Source: Lineus longissimus
Lineage: Eukaryota > Nemertea > Pilidiophora > Heteronemertea > Lineidae
Reading direction: 5' to 3'
DNA length: 64,000 bases
NCBI RefSeq assembly: GCF_910592395.1
Contig: NC_088315.1
Location: forward strand, 7,194,501-7,258,500
A model generated the notes under the pieces. It was not told the origin of the DNA, did not search any database, and saw nothing but the letters and a program-made list of their open reading frames with translations. Every line of letters starts with the position of its first letter. The first letter of the stretch is position 1. Position numbers and translations under genes: made by a program. Positions 1 to 12,138 of the stretch are shown here, piece by piece.

Positions 1-474
1 CAAAGATGCATTTATACAGGATGACCTAGACCGCCCACAATTCAAACAAACTAATTTGTTGTGTGTTTGGTTTGTTGTTGACCATCCATGATCACAGATG
101 TATTGATGCTTCAGAGACAAGGCTCGTAGAAAAAAACAATACACCGAATGTCTACACATTTTTCATGTATGGAGAATTTTGAAATGAGAATTTAATATAA
201 ACAACAGTACCGCGTTTTGGCTGTTGCCCACATAACGTATACACCGACGCAGATATGGCTAGTGCGCTGCCTCTTCCCTTAGGTTTTATTGCAACGTTTT
301 CCAGTTTCTGTCTTCAATTTAAGTCTGGGTGCCAGGGCCCAGGTACCAAGCCCAGACTTCCTGGTTTGATTGTTTAGTTTTCCCCGCAGACTGTGAGGAA
401 ACGAGAGGGGGGGGGACAGAATTGATGCATAATAATAACATATTGAGACACGCCACCACAAGTTAACGACTTAC

Positions 475-879
475 CACTGATGGTGCGTTAACAGTACTGT
501 TACTGGCTGCCCTCGACGGGAGACGATCCAAACTTGGTAAGCGACGCAAGTTAGATCTCTGTGGGGAAGTGTAACGTGGATTAGAATACACTGCCGGTTT
601 TCCATCTGTTGACGAGCATCCCACAGGAGGACAGGCAAGACGCTGCCCAATTTCATTTCCATAGCCTCTATGTCTTTCTTCTATTCCCAGATCAGTCTGC
701 GAGTCGCCATGTCCCATACTGCTAACTGTTGGGTCGTCTTCAGCGTACCGCATCCCAAGAAAGTCACTTCTGGCAGGTTCATCATGAACTGTTGACACGC
801 TGTCGGCGTACGACTCGTTCATGTTTGGGTTGCGCTCCCCCAGCTCCACATCATTTGGATTTGCTGTGTGGTCCGCCAT
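475..879 (-). CDS. First coding exon of an unrecognised gene (partial)
   Basis: An open frame on the minus strand starts at the ATG at 879-877 and runs 135 codons to a good splice donor (GTAAGT, read downward from 474), so the exon ends at 475 and the rest of the gene lies beyond the left edge. The peptide is hydrophilic and low in hydrophobic residues, rich in Ser, Asn, Asp, Arg and Pro, with acidic first half and an Arg/Ser-rich end (SLDRLPSRAASNS). This is what a disordered cytoplasmic N-terminus looks like. No domain, signal peptide or membrane segment is visible and I do not recognise the protein. The next exon is not in the window. The alternative is a chance open frame, but ATG context, length and the terminal donor argue for a real exon. 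Confidence 0.55.
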
Positions 880-1504
880 TGTCACTCAAGTTTAAGACTG
901 AAACTGAAAGAAGAGGCGTCATCGAAACTGAATTTGATTTTGAATAATTTATGAGGCTTTTGAGTTTATCTCGATTGCCTAGCCCTAGTCCGCCACTAGT
1001 CGAGTCTGGGCCTAGTGATGGCTGATATTTATTTTCGCAGGCTGTGGCGAAAATCTTCTCACAGTCACAACATGGCGATGCATTTTTGTGGAACGATACT
1101 ATACATATCATAGTCAATGTCTACACAACACTACAGTTCAGTAAATAGCCTTTCTGCCTATTACGTGCATTGTGGCCAATGTGGGTATAACGTAGTGCAA
1201 ACACCCATGATATGCATACATGCAGAAGTACTGTGTCAGTGTGTGTGCACAGACTCGCTCAAAAATATATAGGTCATGAAAAAATTCCAACGTTAGGCAA
1301 GAGCTTGCATAGCTTATCCGGTACAAACTCGCGGGAAATTACAACTCACAAATAATCCAAAGAATACAGTTATCTTATGACGATGGCTTCACTTGCATTT
1401 AAGATGCAGAGCCGATAAGGGTCATAACTTTCCAAAAACGTCCTGAAAAGATACGCGATTTGTTACATCCTCGACGTGTCGTATGATTGAGGGATGTCGG
1501 AGTT

Positions 1505-1680
1505 CTTCTAGTAATAACAGGTGACGCCACCATTAGTTCATGGGTTCCTATACGCGGGAAATACGAATGCGCACGTGTGGACTTGGTTACTTCTGGTAAT
1601 AACAGGTGACGCCACCATTAGTTCATGAGTTCCTATACGCGGGAAATACGAATGCGCACGTGTGGCCTTAGTTACTTAGT
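1505..1680. repeat. 85-bp tandem duplication (about 2 copies)
   Basis: The block starting GTAATAACAGGTGACGCCAC at 1511 is repeated from 1596 with only a few differences, a period of 85 bp, and a short partial third copy follows. It holds no open frame. It is probably a recent local duplication. Confidence 0.8.
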
Positions 1681-1739
1681 AGCAAACAGTTTTAGACTTT
1701 AAAAAAGGGATGACCCCCGCCTGCCCGGACCCCTGTAGG

Positions 1740-2230
1740 ATTTGTGAAGGGGGTCCTGGTGGAGGGGGGGGGGGGGTTCATACTGTTGATAAGATAAACC
1801 ATTCAATGGGAACTCAGGTGAATTTGATCATCTGAGGCGTTCATCGATGGATTCATACTGGTGATAAACAATGTAAACTCAAGTGACTGTAGTCATCTGA
1901 GAAATGCGGATGAATCATCATCATCATGTCCCGTAGACGCCTTGCGACCATTGGGGCGACCCTAAGCTGAACGATGTGACACCACGTCGGCGAGGCGGAT
2001 CAGGTCACTGGTACGTCTTTCTTCCAGTCCAGTGCGTCACATCCATTCAATTTCTCTTTGGACGACCGCCTCCTCCTGCCTTTAGTCCCACTTTAAGAAA
2101 TGACCCGTGTTAGAAAAGATTACCAAATAATATCCCACCTTGCCGCCTGTGGGCCTCCCGTGGTCCGTCAGAAAAAGATGACACGCATGCTGGTCTGCTG
2201 GTATGGTTCCGTGGAGGTAGAGTTGTCAGT
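1740..2230. other. Low-complexity and possible mobile-element debris
   Basis: A run of G near 1753-1767 is followed by an imperfect ~80-bp duplication (TTCATACTG...GATAAAC near 1778 and again near 1852). At 1927-1974 a short frame reads MSRRRLATIGATLS then stop, which resembles the C-terminal tail of some non-LTR retrotransposon reverse transcriptases. That assignment is a guess from a short match. No gene is seen between 880 and 2556. Confidence 0.25.
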
Positions 2231-2556
2231 TGGTTTAGGGGCGCAATGACCTAGCTTATAGCGAGCAATTAGTACACTAAAATTTCAGTGCTGGACGTAC
2301 AATATGCGTATATTACGGTAATAGTTGCAAGTAGTTGGCATTTTAGAGTCATATTTCGTGTTATAATAACTACGTTGTAAACATAATGCTCAAAATTGAT
2401 TCATGAAAAAGGCAGTAGGGCAATATTAAGCAAACAGTACAGTAATTGAAAAAAGTGTAATTCCATTAACTGAATATTGTTTTTAGACACTACAGTATAT
2501 ACATTTTGGGCCTACTTTTCCGTAAACCACGAGCACAATGTATGTGAAAAAAACAA

Positions 2557-3555
2557 CACTCCACCGTGTTGACAATAATTATGGTGAGATGAGACAGTCA
2601 CAGCCAGGCCAAATCAGTCTTGGCTGCTCTGCCAAGTTGTCAACATGGTGAGAGAGATGAGGTAGTCACAGCCAGGCCGAATCAGTCCTGGCTGCTCCAC
2701 CGTGTTGACAACATGATGATAGAGATGAGGAAGTCACAACCAGGCCGAATCAGTCCTGACTGCTCCACCGTGTTGACAACATGATGCGAGTGATGAGACA
2801 GTCACAACCAGGCTGCATCAGTCTTCGTCGCACTGCCTAGTTGTTAATATGGTGAGAGAAATGAGACAGTTAATTACAGCCAGGCTGCATCAGTCTTCGC
2901 CGCACTGCCTAGTTGTTAATATGGTGAGAGAGATGAGACAGTCACAGCCAGGCCAAATCAGTCTTGGCTGCTCTGCCAAGTTGTCAACATGGTGAGAGAG
3001 ATGAGGAAGTCACAGCCAGGCCGAATCAGTCCTGGCTGCTCCACCGTGTTCACAGCATGATGAGCGAGATGGGACGATCTCAGCCAGGCCGAATAAGTCC
3101 TGGCTGCACCACCGTGTTGACAGCATGGTGAGAGAGATGAGACAGTCACAGCCAGGCCGAATCAGTCCTCGCTGCTCCATCGTGTTGTCAACATGGTGAG
3201 AGAGATGAGACAGTCACAGCCAGGCCGAATCAGTCCTGGCTGCTCCACCGTGTTGTCAACATGATGAGAGAGATAGGACGGTCACAGCCAGGCCGAATAA
3301 GTCCTGGCTGCACCACCGTGTTGACAGCATGGTGAGAGAGATGAGACAGTCACAGCCAGGCCGAATCAGTCCTCGCTGCTCCACCGTGTTGTCAACATGG
3401 TGAGAGAGATGAGGCAGTCACAGCCAGGCCGAATCAGTCTTGGCTGCTCTGCCAAGTTGTCAACATGGTGAGAAAGATGAGAGTGTAACAGTCAGGCCGA
3501 ATCAGTCCTGGCTGCTCCACCGTGTTTGCAACATGATGAGAGAGATGAGACAATG
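2557..3555. repeat. 68-bp minisatellite, about 14-15 copies
   Basis: A head-to-tail array whose unit contains CAACATGGTGAGAGAGATGA, then CAGTCACAGCCAGGC, then CTCCACCGTGTTG. Unit starts at 2641, 2709, 2777 and 2845 give an exact 68-bp period; one later unit carries a 4-bp insertion. Units differ from one another by several substitutions. It is a satellite or minisatellite with no coding potential; frames running through it are by-products of the repeat. It lies about 0.9 kb upstream of patatin gene A. Confidence 0.95.
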
Positions 3556-4050
3556 TAAAATTGTTATGAGTATGTACATGTATTTAAAAAAATATATTTT
3601 TATAAAAATATTTTTTAGTGTAAGAGGTATCAATCCATAAAATCAAAATCACTTCCAATTTGATATTTCTTGAGATGAAAATGAAAAAACCTAATAATAA
3701 AGGCACATTAGCAAAACCAATATATTGATCAATCAAAAATTAGTTAGGTATCAAACTTTCGTTTCTCTGATCGACACATCTCGGTCAAGTAGTCGTGATC
3801 GCGTAATTGACGAACGTCTGCTGCCCTTGTAGCATATCTTTGCTACTTTTGACTATTTCGCCGTACAATCACGTAATGCAGCATAGTCAATTATTTCTAA
3901 GATATGTATGCATGCCATGGTGACCAAACAGTTTGTGCTTGATCTAACCAAGGGCTTTACCTCTTGAGAGAGGCCTATCTATGTATTTGTCATTATAGTT
4001 AAATATCAGTAAAATAATTTATAACCATGACCCTGCAGTGCCATAATGAC

Positions 4051-4127
4051 ACGTGCAAAATTTCGAGACGAAACACTACCCCCAAATGGCACTTTATCGT
4101 GCCGCCTTATAGTATTATGATATATAG
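4051..4127. repeat. Dispersed ~75-bp repeat, copy 1
   Basis: The segment beginning ACGTGCAAAATTTCGAGACG and ending near TAGTATTATGATATA recurs almost unchanged at 14933-15005 in intron 1 of patatin B. The flanks differ, so it is a dispersed repeat rather than part of the patatin duplication. The region 3556-4457 otherwise shows AT-rich sequence without a gene. Confidence 0.75.
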
Positions 4128-4457
4128 ATTCCCTGACAGCTGTCCATGTAGCCAAAGGCAACCTGATGAGGAGACGATCCCAGCCCCTGCGGACAGCCAC
4201 AAGTTGTTACCAATATATTTGCTGCCAAAATGCCCCTGGTGTAACGCATCCGCCCATTGCTTGGTTGATATGTTGAAATAATTTTTCTCAGGCGCATTTT
4301 GACTCCGAACAAGGAGGACTTGTGGACAAGAAGATACGAGGCGAACGATACAATTTACCTTTAGTAGCTTTCATCAGACATCTCAAAACTCCTGGTTCAG
4401 ACACTTTGGTTGCTACCGACAGAGTTTGAACAACAACGCGTCAGTTTAAAAAGTAAG

Positions 4458-7400
4458 ATGGGAAATTCTGCGTTGTCAAAACGTGAAAAATACGCAAAAG
4501 CGTACTTCAAGAAGATTGTGGATGAGAGGGCGTATAAGGATTTTGATGTTGACTTCGAGTATGAGAATCTCGTATTAAGTGGAGGCGGCGACAGAGCGTG
4601 CACATACGTCGGTGCAGCAAAGGTTAGGCTTTCTTGTTAAACCGTTCGATATCCTCTTTTTAGTTTGTATACGAAACGTTGTTGCCATTTGAGGACTAAG
4701 TCATCCTAATAGTACCACAATGACCTGTTCTAACCTTCGAGTATAACTATCTGTTTGCTGCAGCTACGGTGGTCACTCCAGATGACATCCCGTAGCCACG
4801 ATCAGTCCTTTGCGTTTGTCTTCGGCCACCTGACCTTATCAAGAGCGCGTTTACCGCAGGCACCGGAGTTATTTCTCCGTACAAAGGGGTCTGAGTCCGG
4901 CCTGTTTTATGTCAGCACGTATTGTGCCCAGTATGTTTTCTTTTGGGTACATACATTTTGGTAATCCACCAGAGTAAAAATCGTGATGTCGTTTTTCCAG
5001 AAATTCGCGAGATTAAAAAGTCACGGGAATCTTGTGGCGTACAGTGTAGTATATCAAATACAATTTTATGATCGAATAGGTTCTTGATGATCTGGGTATC
5101 CTTCCAAAAATCAAGCGATTTGCTGGAACAAGCATGGGATCTGTCATTGCGGCAACATTGGCTGTCGGAGCATCACCAGTAGACCTGTATGCCTTCATAC
5201 TGGAGGATCTGGATCGGACTGTCATGGGTAGGTAGAATAAAAACATCCAAGTTTTTGTATCAGATTGTCACCCCAATGACTGTCATGAGTTGGTAAAAGA
5301 GAAGTCAGTAATAGGGCGCTTTCGGAAATCGCCCGAAACCCCAACGTGAACGCGTATCCCATTGTTTGAGCTCCTGATCAAGATGTCGAACACTGCGATA
5401 GGCGTTTGCGCTTGCGTTTCGGGGGATTTGCGAAAACTCACTATTGTAGTGTCCCCCGAATGAAGGGGACAACACTATAACATGTTTTATTACTATTTTC
5501 GGGCCAGATTCGCTGATTTTGTTCTTTTCGTTCAGATAGTTCCAGTGTAACGAAGCTCTACAACGTAGTCACCAAGTATGGCTGGCACTCGGGTGAAGCC
5601 GTTACCAAGAAGATGAGAGAGGTACTCAACCGCTTCACAGGCAATCCGGACTTGACCTTCGAACAGGTATGAATGACATTGATTTAATATTTTGGTCAGG
5701 GGAGATTGTGGTCCGATTGCCGTCACAAAAAATGTTAGCAAAGAGGCGGGTTTCGCAGTTATGATGAATATGATGAATCATACATATTTTCTGATGTAAT
5801 ATGACATTTTCTGGAGGTACTTTTGTTCTACCTGTCGGTGTAACGCCTAAATTCTGCATTCTCTTCCAGCTTTACAAGATGCGTGGGATTGAGTTATGCG
5901 TGGTAGTTACCAACCTGACCAGCCAGTCCGTGGAGTACTGGCACCCGAAGACACAGCCTGACATGTCCATAGCCGTCGCAGTCAGGGCTTCGGTATCGCT
6001 CCCATGTTCGTACCCTCTATTGCTTTTCGTTTTTGACATGTCGCTCACTTCAACATAACTGAAAGTGTTACCCAATCTCTTTCTGAGTGTCTCAACATAT
6101 TAAAAGCACCTTTTGCTGTAAAGAGAGATGCAGCCTATACAGAGCCCCCTCTCTCTCCAAAGTAAGGACTATAGTTATGGCCACCAGTCTCTTTCCAGTG
6201 ACAAACCTTCACATAGACTTGATGTAAGTAAAAACAAGTAAGTATGTCTACTTGGTAAAAGCAGAGTCTTATAATAATTCAAATTCATTGAAAGACTCTG
6301 GCAAAAGTGACAATATGATCGAGTATTCTTGTTACCGAAGGTTTTTTTGCAGTTCTCTTCCAACCGACGCAGGTTGAAGACATCGTGACCGGGGATTCCA
6401 TTTACTGCGTTGACGGCGGAATCTTGAAGAACTTCCCGCTCAATGCCTACGATGGGTGGTACCTCTCATTGATGCCCAAGGATTCCTTCTTCCATAGGAT
6501 CGGCTCGAAGGACCTGCCACTCGGAGAGGTCAATCCGAGAACACTGGGCATCAAAGTAGTAAGACTATAGTTGAATTGATATGGGTACCTTTTCTAATCG
6601 GGGTCATCAGGCACGTTTGTCAATGCACGCAACGAAAGCTTTGTGAGTCATCAGGCACGTTTTTGCTGTCCGGTTTGTCAACGCACGCCACGAAAGCTTT
6701 GTTTGGGTAATAAGTGTGCAGCGTAAAATACAATGATGTTGCCACGTGCGGTGACAAAATGGAAAATTAGACGCGTATAATGTACCAGTATCATAAAGCT
6801 ATGTATCATAAAGCCTTTGGAGCTTGCAACGTGCCCGCCCTTTTTCCAAGCTTTGACGAGACTTGCTTATAGTGTCTATTCAACTCCATTCACGGTGAAT
6901 CAGTTCGCGTTTGAGGAGAACATTTAAAATTAAACGAGACTTACATTTAAATTGAAGTTTAATTGAGGTCCTATCGAACCCTCACTCGCAGAATTGCGTT
7001 GACACGCTATCAGCCAAAGCAAGCGCAAATATTGAACATCCAGGTCGACCTGCATGGGTACTGCGTCTCCGCCTTTCTACAGATTAGAATACGGAGACGA
7101 AAATCCGATAGTAAGCTAGTATGCTATTGAAGAGACGTTTTCATAATTTACTGTTTCAGTTTAGTGCCCTGATGGAAGATCAAAGTTTTTCTTCTGAAAT
7201 TAGACGCTTTAAAAGCAAGGAGGTGACACGGCCTGACACTTCTTACGCCAAGTAAGTACGATATCGAAATCTTGGGTCTTGTGAATAGGCCATTTTCGTC
7301 TCCAAACATGGTTTTCTCACTTATTAATTTTACTTTCTTTGCCCCTCGAGCCGCTTTAGTCTTAAACTGTTTATTTTGACTGCTTTCAGACTGCGGGGTC

Positions 7401-8884
7401 CAATAGAAGATACTGCCCGCCATGCCCGTGAGGTCGAGATGGATATGATGCAGGCAGCAATTCGTTTCATCACCTTTCTCTCCAAATTCTCGACAGTCAA
7501 CGAAGAGGGGATTCTGACCAAAGGCTTCAAGCTGGCTTTGGAGGGACTTGCTCCGACGTCTGACAGCGTAAGTGATTCTGAAAAGTAACCGGATGAACAC
7601 TGCTGTGCCAGGTGGGGTGTTGTCTTGACATCAGAGCCAAATATTTGACTTTCAGATGAATTCAGTAATGACGGTGCATGGCCATGATAGTGTATCCTGA
7701 CTCAACAGTGTTTTGTATAACGTAAAGATGAATTAGAGAGCAATATGTAAAACTATGTTGGTGGTAAAGATGCTGACAACTGCCTGGAAGGAAGTCATTT
7801 GAGTTCATGTATACGATATCGTCAGGATTATCAAATGCCACATTTCTTATTTGATATTTACGAAAATAGAAAGTAGGATGTCACATCGAATGGCTAAGGA
7901 TATGCTGATTTTTTTACCTCACAGGTTGATGCTTTCAACGGGAAGGACTGGAATCTTCTCTTCGGTGAGAACAGAACTATAGCCGAGATAACGAGCGATC
8001 TTAACAGCAATGAAGATGATGTGATCTCCAACGAAGAACTCCTGAACCACTTCAGCAAGCACGGGGTCCTCTTGCGCCGCCTCATGATAAACAAGCCAGC
8101 TAGCATCCATCAGCTCCGGAGGAAGATCAACTCTCTCTACGACTTCGCTCATTCGATCTCCGATTCGTATTACCATGAGCTCCAGTGCATGTCGCATAAG
8201 GTGATGACTATCTTTCTTTACAGCACAATGTCAAAGCATTGCATCATTTAGCAGACCAGAAAAAAATCCTGGTAGTCCAGATACTGTGAAGTGAATTTCA
8301 AAAGGGGTGTCGTATTAATAAAAGTCATGCACATTATCATTAGCCATTTTGTGAACGCCTGCCTCAATGCTGTGTCTTGGTGCAGGTTGTTACATGTGTT
8401 GACAAAAGGGAAAACGAAATTCCATGTGCCTGCAACTGGTTTGAGACACACAAACAACTTGAACATTTTGAAAGACCAGCCCGTTTCCATTAAGTTATCT
8501 ATTTTCCATTTATATTCAGGAAGAGGACGAAGAGAGGACCATTCCCATATATTCCGACTACATAAGCATGGTTGGGCCCAGGATGACGCTAAAGGATAAG
8601 GAATTCATTGTCAAGGTTACTTTTTCACTGTGCCTTTACAGTGTGTTAAGTGTAAAGGTGTCAAATTGGTCTTGTGAATAAACAAAATACTCCCCAGTCA
8701 CTTCTCGTAAATTGCAAAACGATAAAACGTCAGTGTACAAAAACTGAACTTTCTTATGAGGCATAAAAATTTTCCTTTTCTTTTCCAGCAAGGCTATGAG
8801 GCGACACTAGCTTTCTTCGAGGAGAAGGCGGAACAGATCAAAGAGAAGGGGAAAGAGGAAGTTGTAGATGTCAAAAACATATAA
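4458..8884 (+). CDS. Patatin-like phospholipase with EF-hand region, paralog A
   Basis: Ten exons join in frame to 507 aa: 4458-4622, 5080-5227, 5536-5666, 5870-6005, 6353-6558, 7160-7251, 7390-7567, 7925-8200, 8520-8615, 8789-8884. Patatins hydrolyse acyl esters of phospholipids and other lipids with a Ser/Asp dyad. Here the nucleophile motif is GTSMG (Ser73) and the catalytic Asp is in VDGGI (Asp214). The glycine-rich oxyanion loop reads SGGGDRA (41-47), not GGGAKG as in B and C. The C-terminal half aligns with the EF-hand region of the paralogs: the first loop is degenerate (TVNEEGILTK), the second reads NSNEDDVISNEE (379-390) and could bind Ca2+ weakly. There is no signal peptide or membrane segment, so it is probably cytosolic. 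Exons 5 and 8 are each split in B; A also lacks B's small linker exon. Exon 4 uses a weak donor (GTTCGT). Activity is uncertain because of the altered loop. Confidence 0.88.
5309..5480. repeat. Fold-back elements in intron 2 of patatin A
   Basis: CGCTTTCGGAAATCGCCCGA near 5318 pairs with an inverted partner near 5420-5445 (GTTTCGGGGGATTTGCGAAA). A second small hairpin follows (AGTGTCCCC / GGGGACAACACT). This resembles a decayed MITE. No coding frame was found. Confidence 0.55.
6262..6300. mobile_element. Short CAGAG...CTCTG hairpin (micro-MITE), intron 4 of patatin A
   Basis: Begins CAGAGTCTT and ends TTGAAAGACTCTG. It is flanked by GTAAAAG on the left and GCAAAAG on the right, a near-perfect 7-bp direct repeat. 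It belongs to the same family as 25011-25050 and 32565-32601. CAGNG termini and 7-8 bp target repeats are typical of hAT transposons. Confidence 0.55.
6601..6705. repeat. Two-copy tandem repeat in intron 5 of patatin A
   Basis: GTCATCAGGCACGTT followed by TTTGTCAA and ACGAAAGCTTTG occurs twice in a row, the second copy carrying a short insertion. It is a simple local duplication. Confidence 0.6.
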
Positions 8885-10402
8885 GATAGCGAGATGTTCA
8901 TTTTTCGGCTTATTGTATATACTTCTGTACTCTCATGTACTCAAAAGAAGGTGGTCCAAATGGTGGCTTGAAAACATTTGTCAAAATATGTTAAACTTAA
9001 CAAAGCATCTGAACTACATATCAGCTTACTATATCATAGGAAGTATTTAACACTGTATAACTTTTGATGGTGAAGTCAAGTGCTCAGGTATAATAACGAT
9101 CTCTCATCTTTGTTTGCAAGTTTAAATTAATGAATAAGTCATTTGAAATTGCTGACACTGCATTTGTGTCTCATCAAGAAATGAGAAAGACATTAGGCAC
9201 CCTTTGCAACCCCTACGGACGACCGAGTGTGCAGTATAAAGGTCGGCAGTGTCATCCGGTCATAATCGGGAAAATTTCCAAAAAGTCCGCGTCAATAAAG
9301 TACATTTACATACAGTACTTCGTACTTCGTTGTTCATAGCTCTTTAGGGTTACAAAACTTGCCTTTGATTGATATGTAAAATAGCACCCGACTGCGGATG
9401 GTGCTGTGGTCATCAACATAAATAGTTAAAGGCTTTCCCAATTTTTTTTAAGTCAGAGAAGAAAAACATATAGAAACAAAACCACTGTAATGTCATGTTT
9501 TTTGCACCGAGTCTAATAAAACAATACGCCCTGTTCTCAATATTAGCTTTATCGTCACTTTTTTCCAGGCGGCTCATTATTTGATCTTTCATTAAAAAAA
9601 GCAATTTAATCCTCACTTGATAATGGAAGACAAGTTGTGTCTAGAAACCACGCACAAGTTGCATTTTGCGATGTAAATGTATAACTTGGATGGACCCATG
9701 GATGATTGATGCGTTACTCGGGGCCATTACGATTAAGCTTAACTTGGCGGCAGAAGCCTAAAAACAGTATGCGATTATCGATATTTAATTCATGAACATA
9801 AAACATATTTTTGATATTACAAAAGAATGGTGCCTAATACATTTTTGTATAATCATCGTTACAAGTATATTGAAGTTGAAATTACTTCTCGTGCCCTTGT
9901 TAGAACTTTTTCCAGTTTGATGAACATTTTGCAGGGTTCGAATTCCTGTTACACCAGTTGGTCCAAATTCATTTTGGGTCTCATAATAATTTTGAACGTA
10001 ACCTCAAACAATAAAGGGGATTAAGAGAGGATCATGGCTTGGGTGAAATCCACGATATACAATAATTTTTATCAACAGCGTAGGCCTAAAATAGGTCTTT
10101 TGATATACCAGATGTTCCTGGTGAGATAGATCACGTATATCCCACAGATGAAATATACTGTAGTTTCATGAAAATAACACCACTTTGGGATATTCAAGGC
10201 CCGGCCTCTTCTCTCGAGTCTATTCACCAGAGGTAACCAATGAGTGACTTCGCTGGCCCTTGTGATGGCTCAGCCGAGCTGTCACGGTTACCCTAAACCA
10301 CTTATTACCGCAGCCCTATTGATTCGAAGTGTTGTGGGCCTACTGGTCGATGAGTGCGCATGTGGAATGACGTAAATGGTAACGCCACTCGCCGACCGTT
10401 TA
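8885..10402. other. 3' flank of patatin A, no gene seen
   Basis: AT-rich sequence with two poly(A) signals and short chance frames only. No homology, splice pattern or repeat structure could be supported. Confidence 0.5.
9294..9299 (+). terminator. Poly(A) signal AATAAA, patatin A
   Basis: The first AATAAA after the stop codon of gene A, about 410 bp downstream. A second one is at 10010-10015. The 3' end of the transcript is inferred from these. Confidence 0.5.
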
Positions 10403-12138
10403 TACAGGTTGTCTCATAAAACTGAAGCACCTTTTAGATTGATCCAAACCCCCCAAAACAAAAAAGGTCCTTATTGAAACTCTGAAGGAAAATCTACGAA
10501 TGCTTGCATTAGTAAAGCAAAGTGAGATTCAGGCAATGATAGTAGTCACGAAATTCCGAAGAAAAACGAGGAGCTCATCCTCTGTTTTTCTACAACCCTC
10601 TTTTTTATTTAGACTCCCTAGGCCTACGTGGGAGAAAACGGAATCGAAGTTTCTAGGATTTGTGGTTTTCTTGTGTAATTCTAGGGCCTCTTAGGCCTAT
10701 AAATGAAGCCCAACTGAGGGTACCCACATTGCAGACAACCTGTGCGACAATGGATGCTGTAGAGCTGCTGAGAAAACGACGCCGGCGCTACATCGTGACA
10801 GAAAAACTTGCCTACCTGAGAGACCAGAAGGAGGCACTGGTGAACGGTACGGTGCGCAGTATGAGAGAGTTCGCCTCCCACTATAACATCCCCTGGGAGA
10901 CGTTTAGAAGGTGTAATATCGAGGACCTCGAGCAGAAGCAAGAACAAGGGCATGGCCGGAAGAAGACGGTAATGGAGCCCCGTGATCTGTTATGGCCACA
11001 GGTTTAGGACCATCTTTACCAATGGCTGCAGCAGATGAGAGAGCGTCGCCTCGCAGTCTCCGTTCTCGACATTCAAGATAAGGCGTTGGAAGTGTGGCAA
11101 AGCTGGTGGAATGAGTTAGCCCAAGATGTCAGAGAAGGGATTCAGCATTGTCGCCCTCAGCTATGGGATTTCAACGCATCCATAGGCTGGGTGGAGTGCT
11201 TGATGAAGAGACGCCAGGTGTCCCTACGGAAGGTGACCAAGAATACTACGATCGTCCCCGCTGATGCTGCTGCAAGGATCCAGACCTTCCGAGATGCGGT
11301 TACTGGGAGCATCGATCGTCTTGATATACAAATGCGGTTCTTCTTTAACATGGACCAAACCTTTGTCCTGTTTGATATGAGAACCATGTACACGGCCAAC
11401 ACCACGGGGAGAAGGCCATAGACGTCCGATCATCCAGGTCCAATACGAAGCTGGGATACACCGTCACCCTCTGCATCGCAGCCGCTGGAGCAAAGTTGCC
11501 GGCGCACATCACCTTCCCCAGAAGAGGTTTCGTCCGGGTGTTTGCAGCCCTCCAAGACAACCCACCAGCAGATGTAGATTACCCAATTACCTGGGATGGT
11601 GTTGATGAGGACGTTATCGTCAACTGATTTAAAGCATCGTTTCGACCAAGGCCAATCGAAGCTGGACCACATGCTATCTTGGAGGAAGAAGAGGAGACTG
11701 CCGTGGATGGACCAGAGTTCGTGAATGTAGTCGAGGAGGACATTGTGATGGACTTGAATTGACTGTGGGTGTTGTGAATGATTGTGGGTACGATTCTGAA
11801 AGCTGGACAATCTAATAATGTGTATCTTTAGCTTGAAAAAAAATTGAATCGGGATTTGCATCGTTCTTTTTTATTCCTTCACTGATCACTTCGGACAAGA
11901 CTGTACATTCAGAGGGATGTTCGGTTTTGTCTCCCGATATGTGACGGACAACTTCTCATTCTTACCAATTTCGCACTGCAAAGTATCTTTGAAAGCCCGA
12001 AGCTGGTTAGGGATGATAAGACCCGAAGACATGCTCCATTACCTCCCTGAGCAGTGCCTCACTTTGAAAGGGCAGGTCAGTCCCTAAAACCAGCAGAAGC
12101 CAATATGACACTTGGACTTTTTTCATGGACACCCTGTA
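10403..12138 (+). mobile_element. pogo/Tigger-like DNA transposon, decayed
   Basis: The left end reads TACAGGTTGTCTCATAAAAC (from 10403) and the right end, reverse-complemented, reads TACAGGGTGTCCATGAAAAA (from 12138), so the termini are imperfect inverted repeats flanked by TA. TA targets and a CENP-B-type helix-turn-helix transposase point to the pogo/Tigger branch of Tc1/mariner. The transposase inside is interrupted (see the next entry). Just outside the right end, 12139-12220 repeats similar motifs (GGGACACCCTTTACACTA), perhaps remnants of another copy. It shares no obvious sequence with the 2360-bp elements at 26879 and 33958. Confidence 0.75.
10750..11761 (+). pseudogene. Broken pogo-like transposase
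   Basis: From the ATG at 10750 an 83-codon frame encodes a basic helix-turn-helix region (SMREFASHYNIPWETFRRC). After a stop a second frame (11035-11421) encodes the CENP-B-type second DNA-binding region (WQSWWNELAQDVREGIQ) and enters the DDE domain with the first aspartate in FFNMDQTFVLF. Another frame then resumes near 11423 (LGYTVTLCIAAAGAK, ITFPRRGFVRV) and reaches an acidic tail (ILEEEEETAVDGPEF) ending at 11761. At least two frame breaks and a missing central to C-terminal part of the DDE core make it inactive. The product, if whole, would cut and paste the surrounding element. Confidence 0.75.

Noticed and set aside
1927-1974. Retrotransposon reverse-transcriptase gene
   Set aside because: Only a 14-residue tail-like match was seen. 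No upstream reverse transcriptase motifs were found, so it is listed only as possible debris.
2557-3555. CRISPR-like array
   Set aside because: The repeats are contiguous 68-bp units without unique spacers, and the DNA is clearly eukaryotic. It is a minisatellite.
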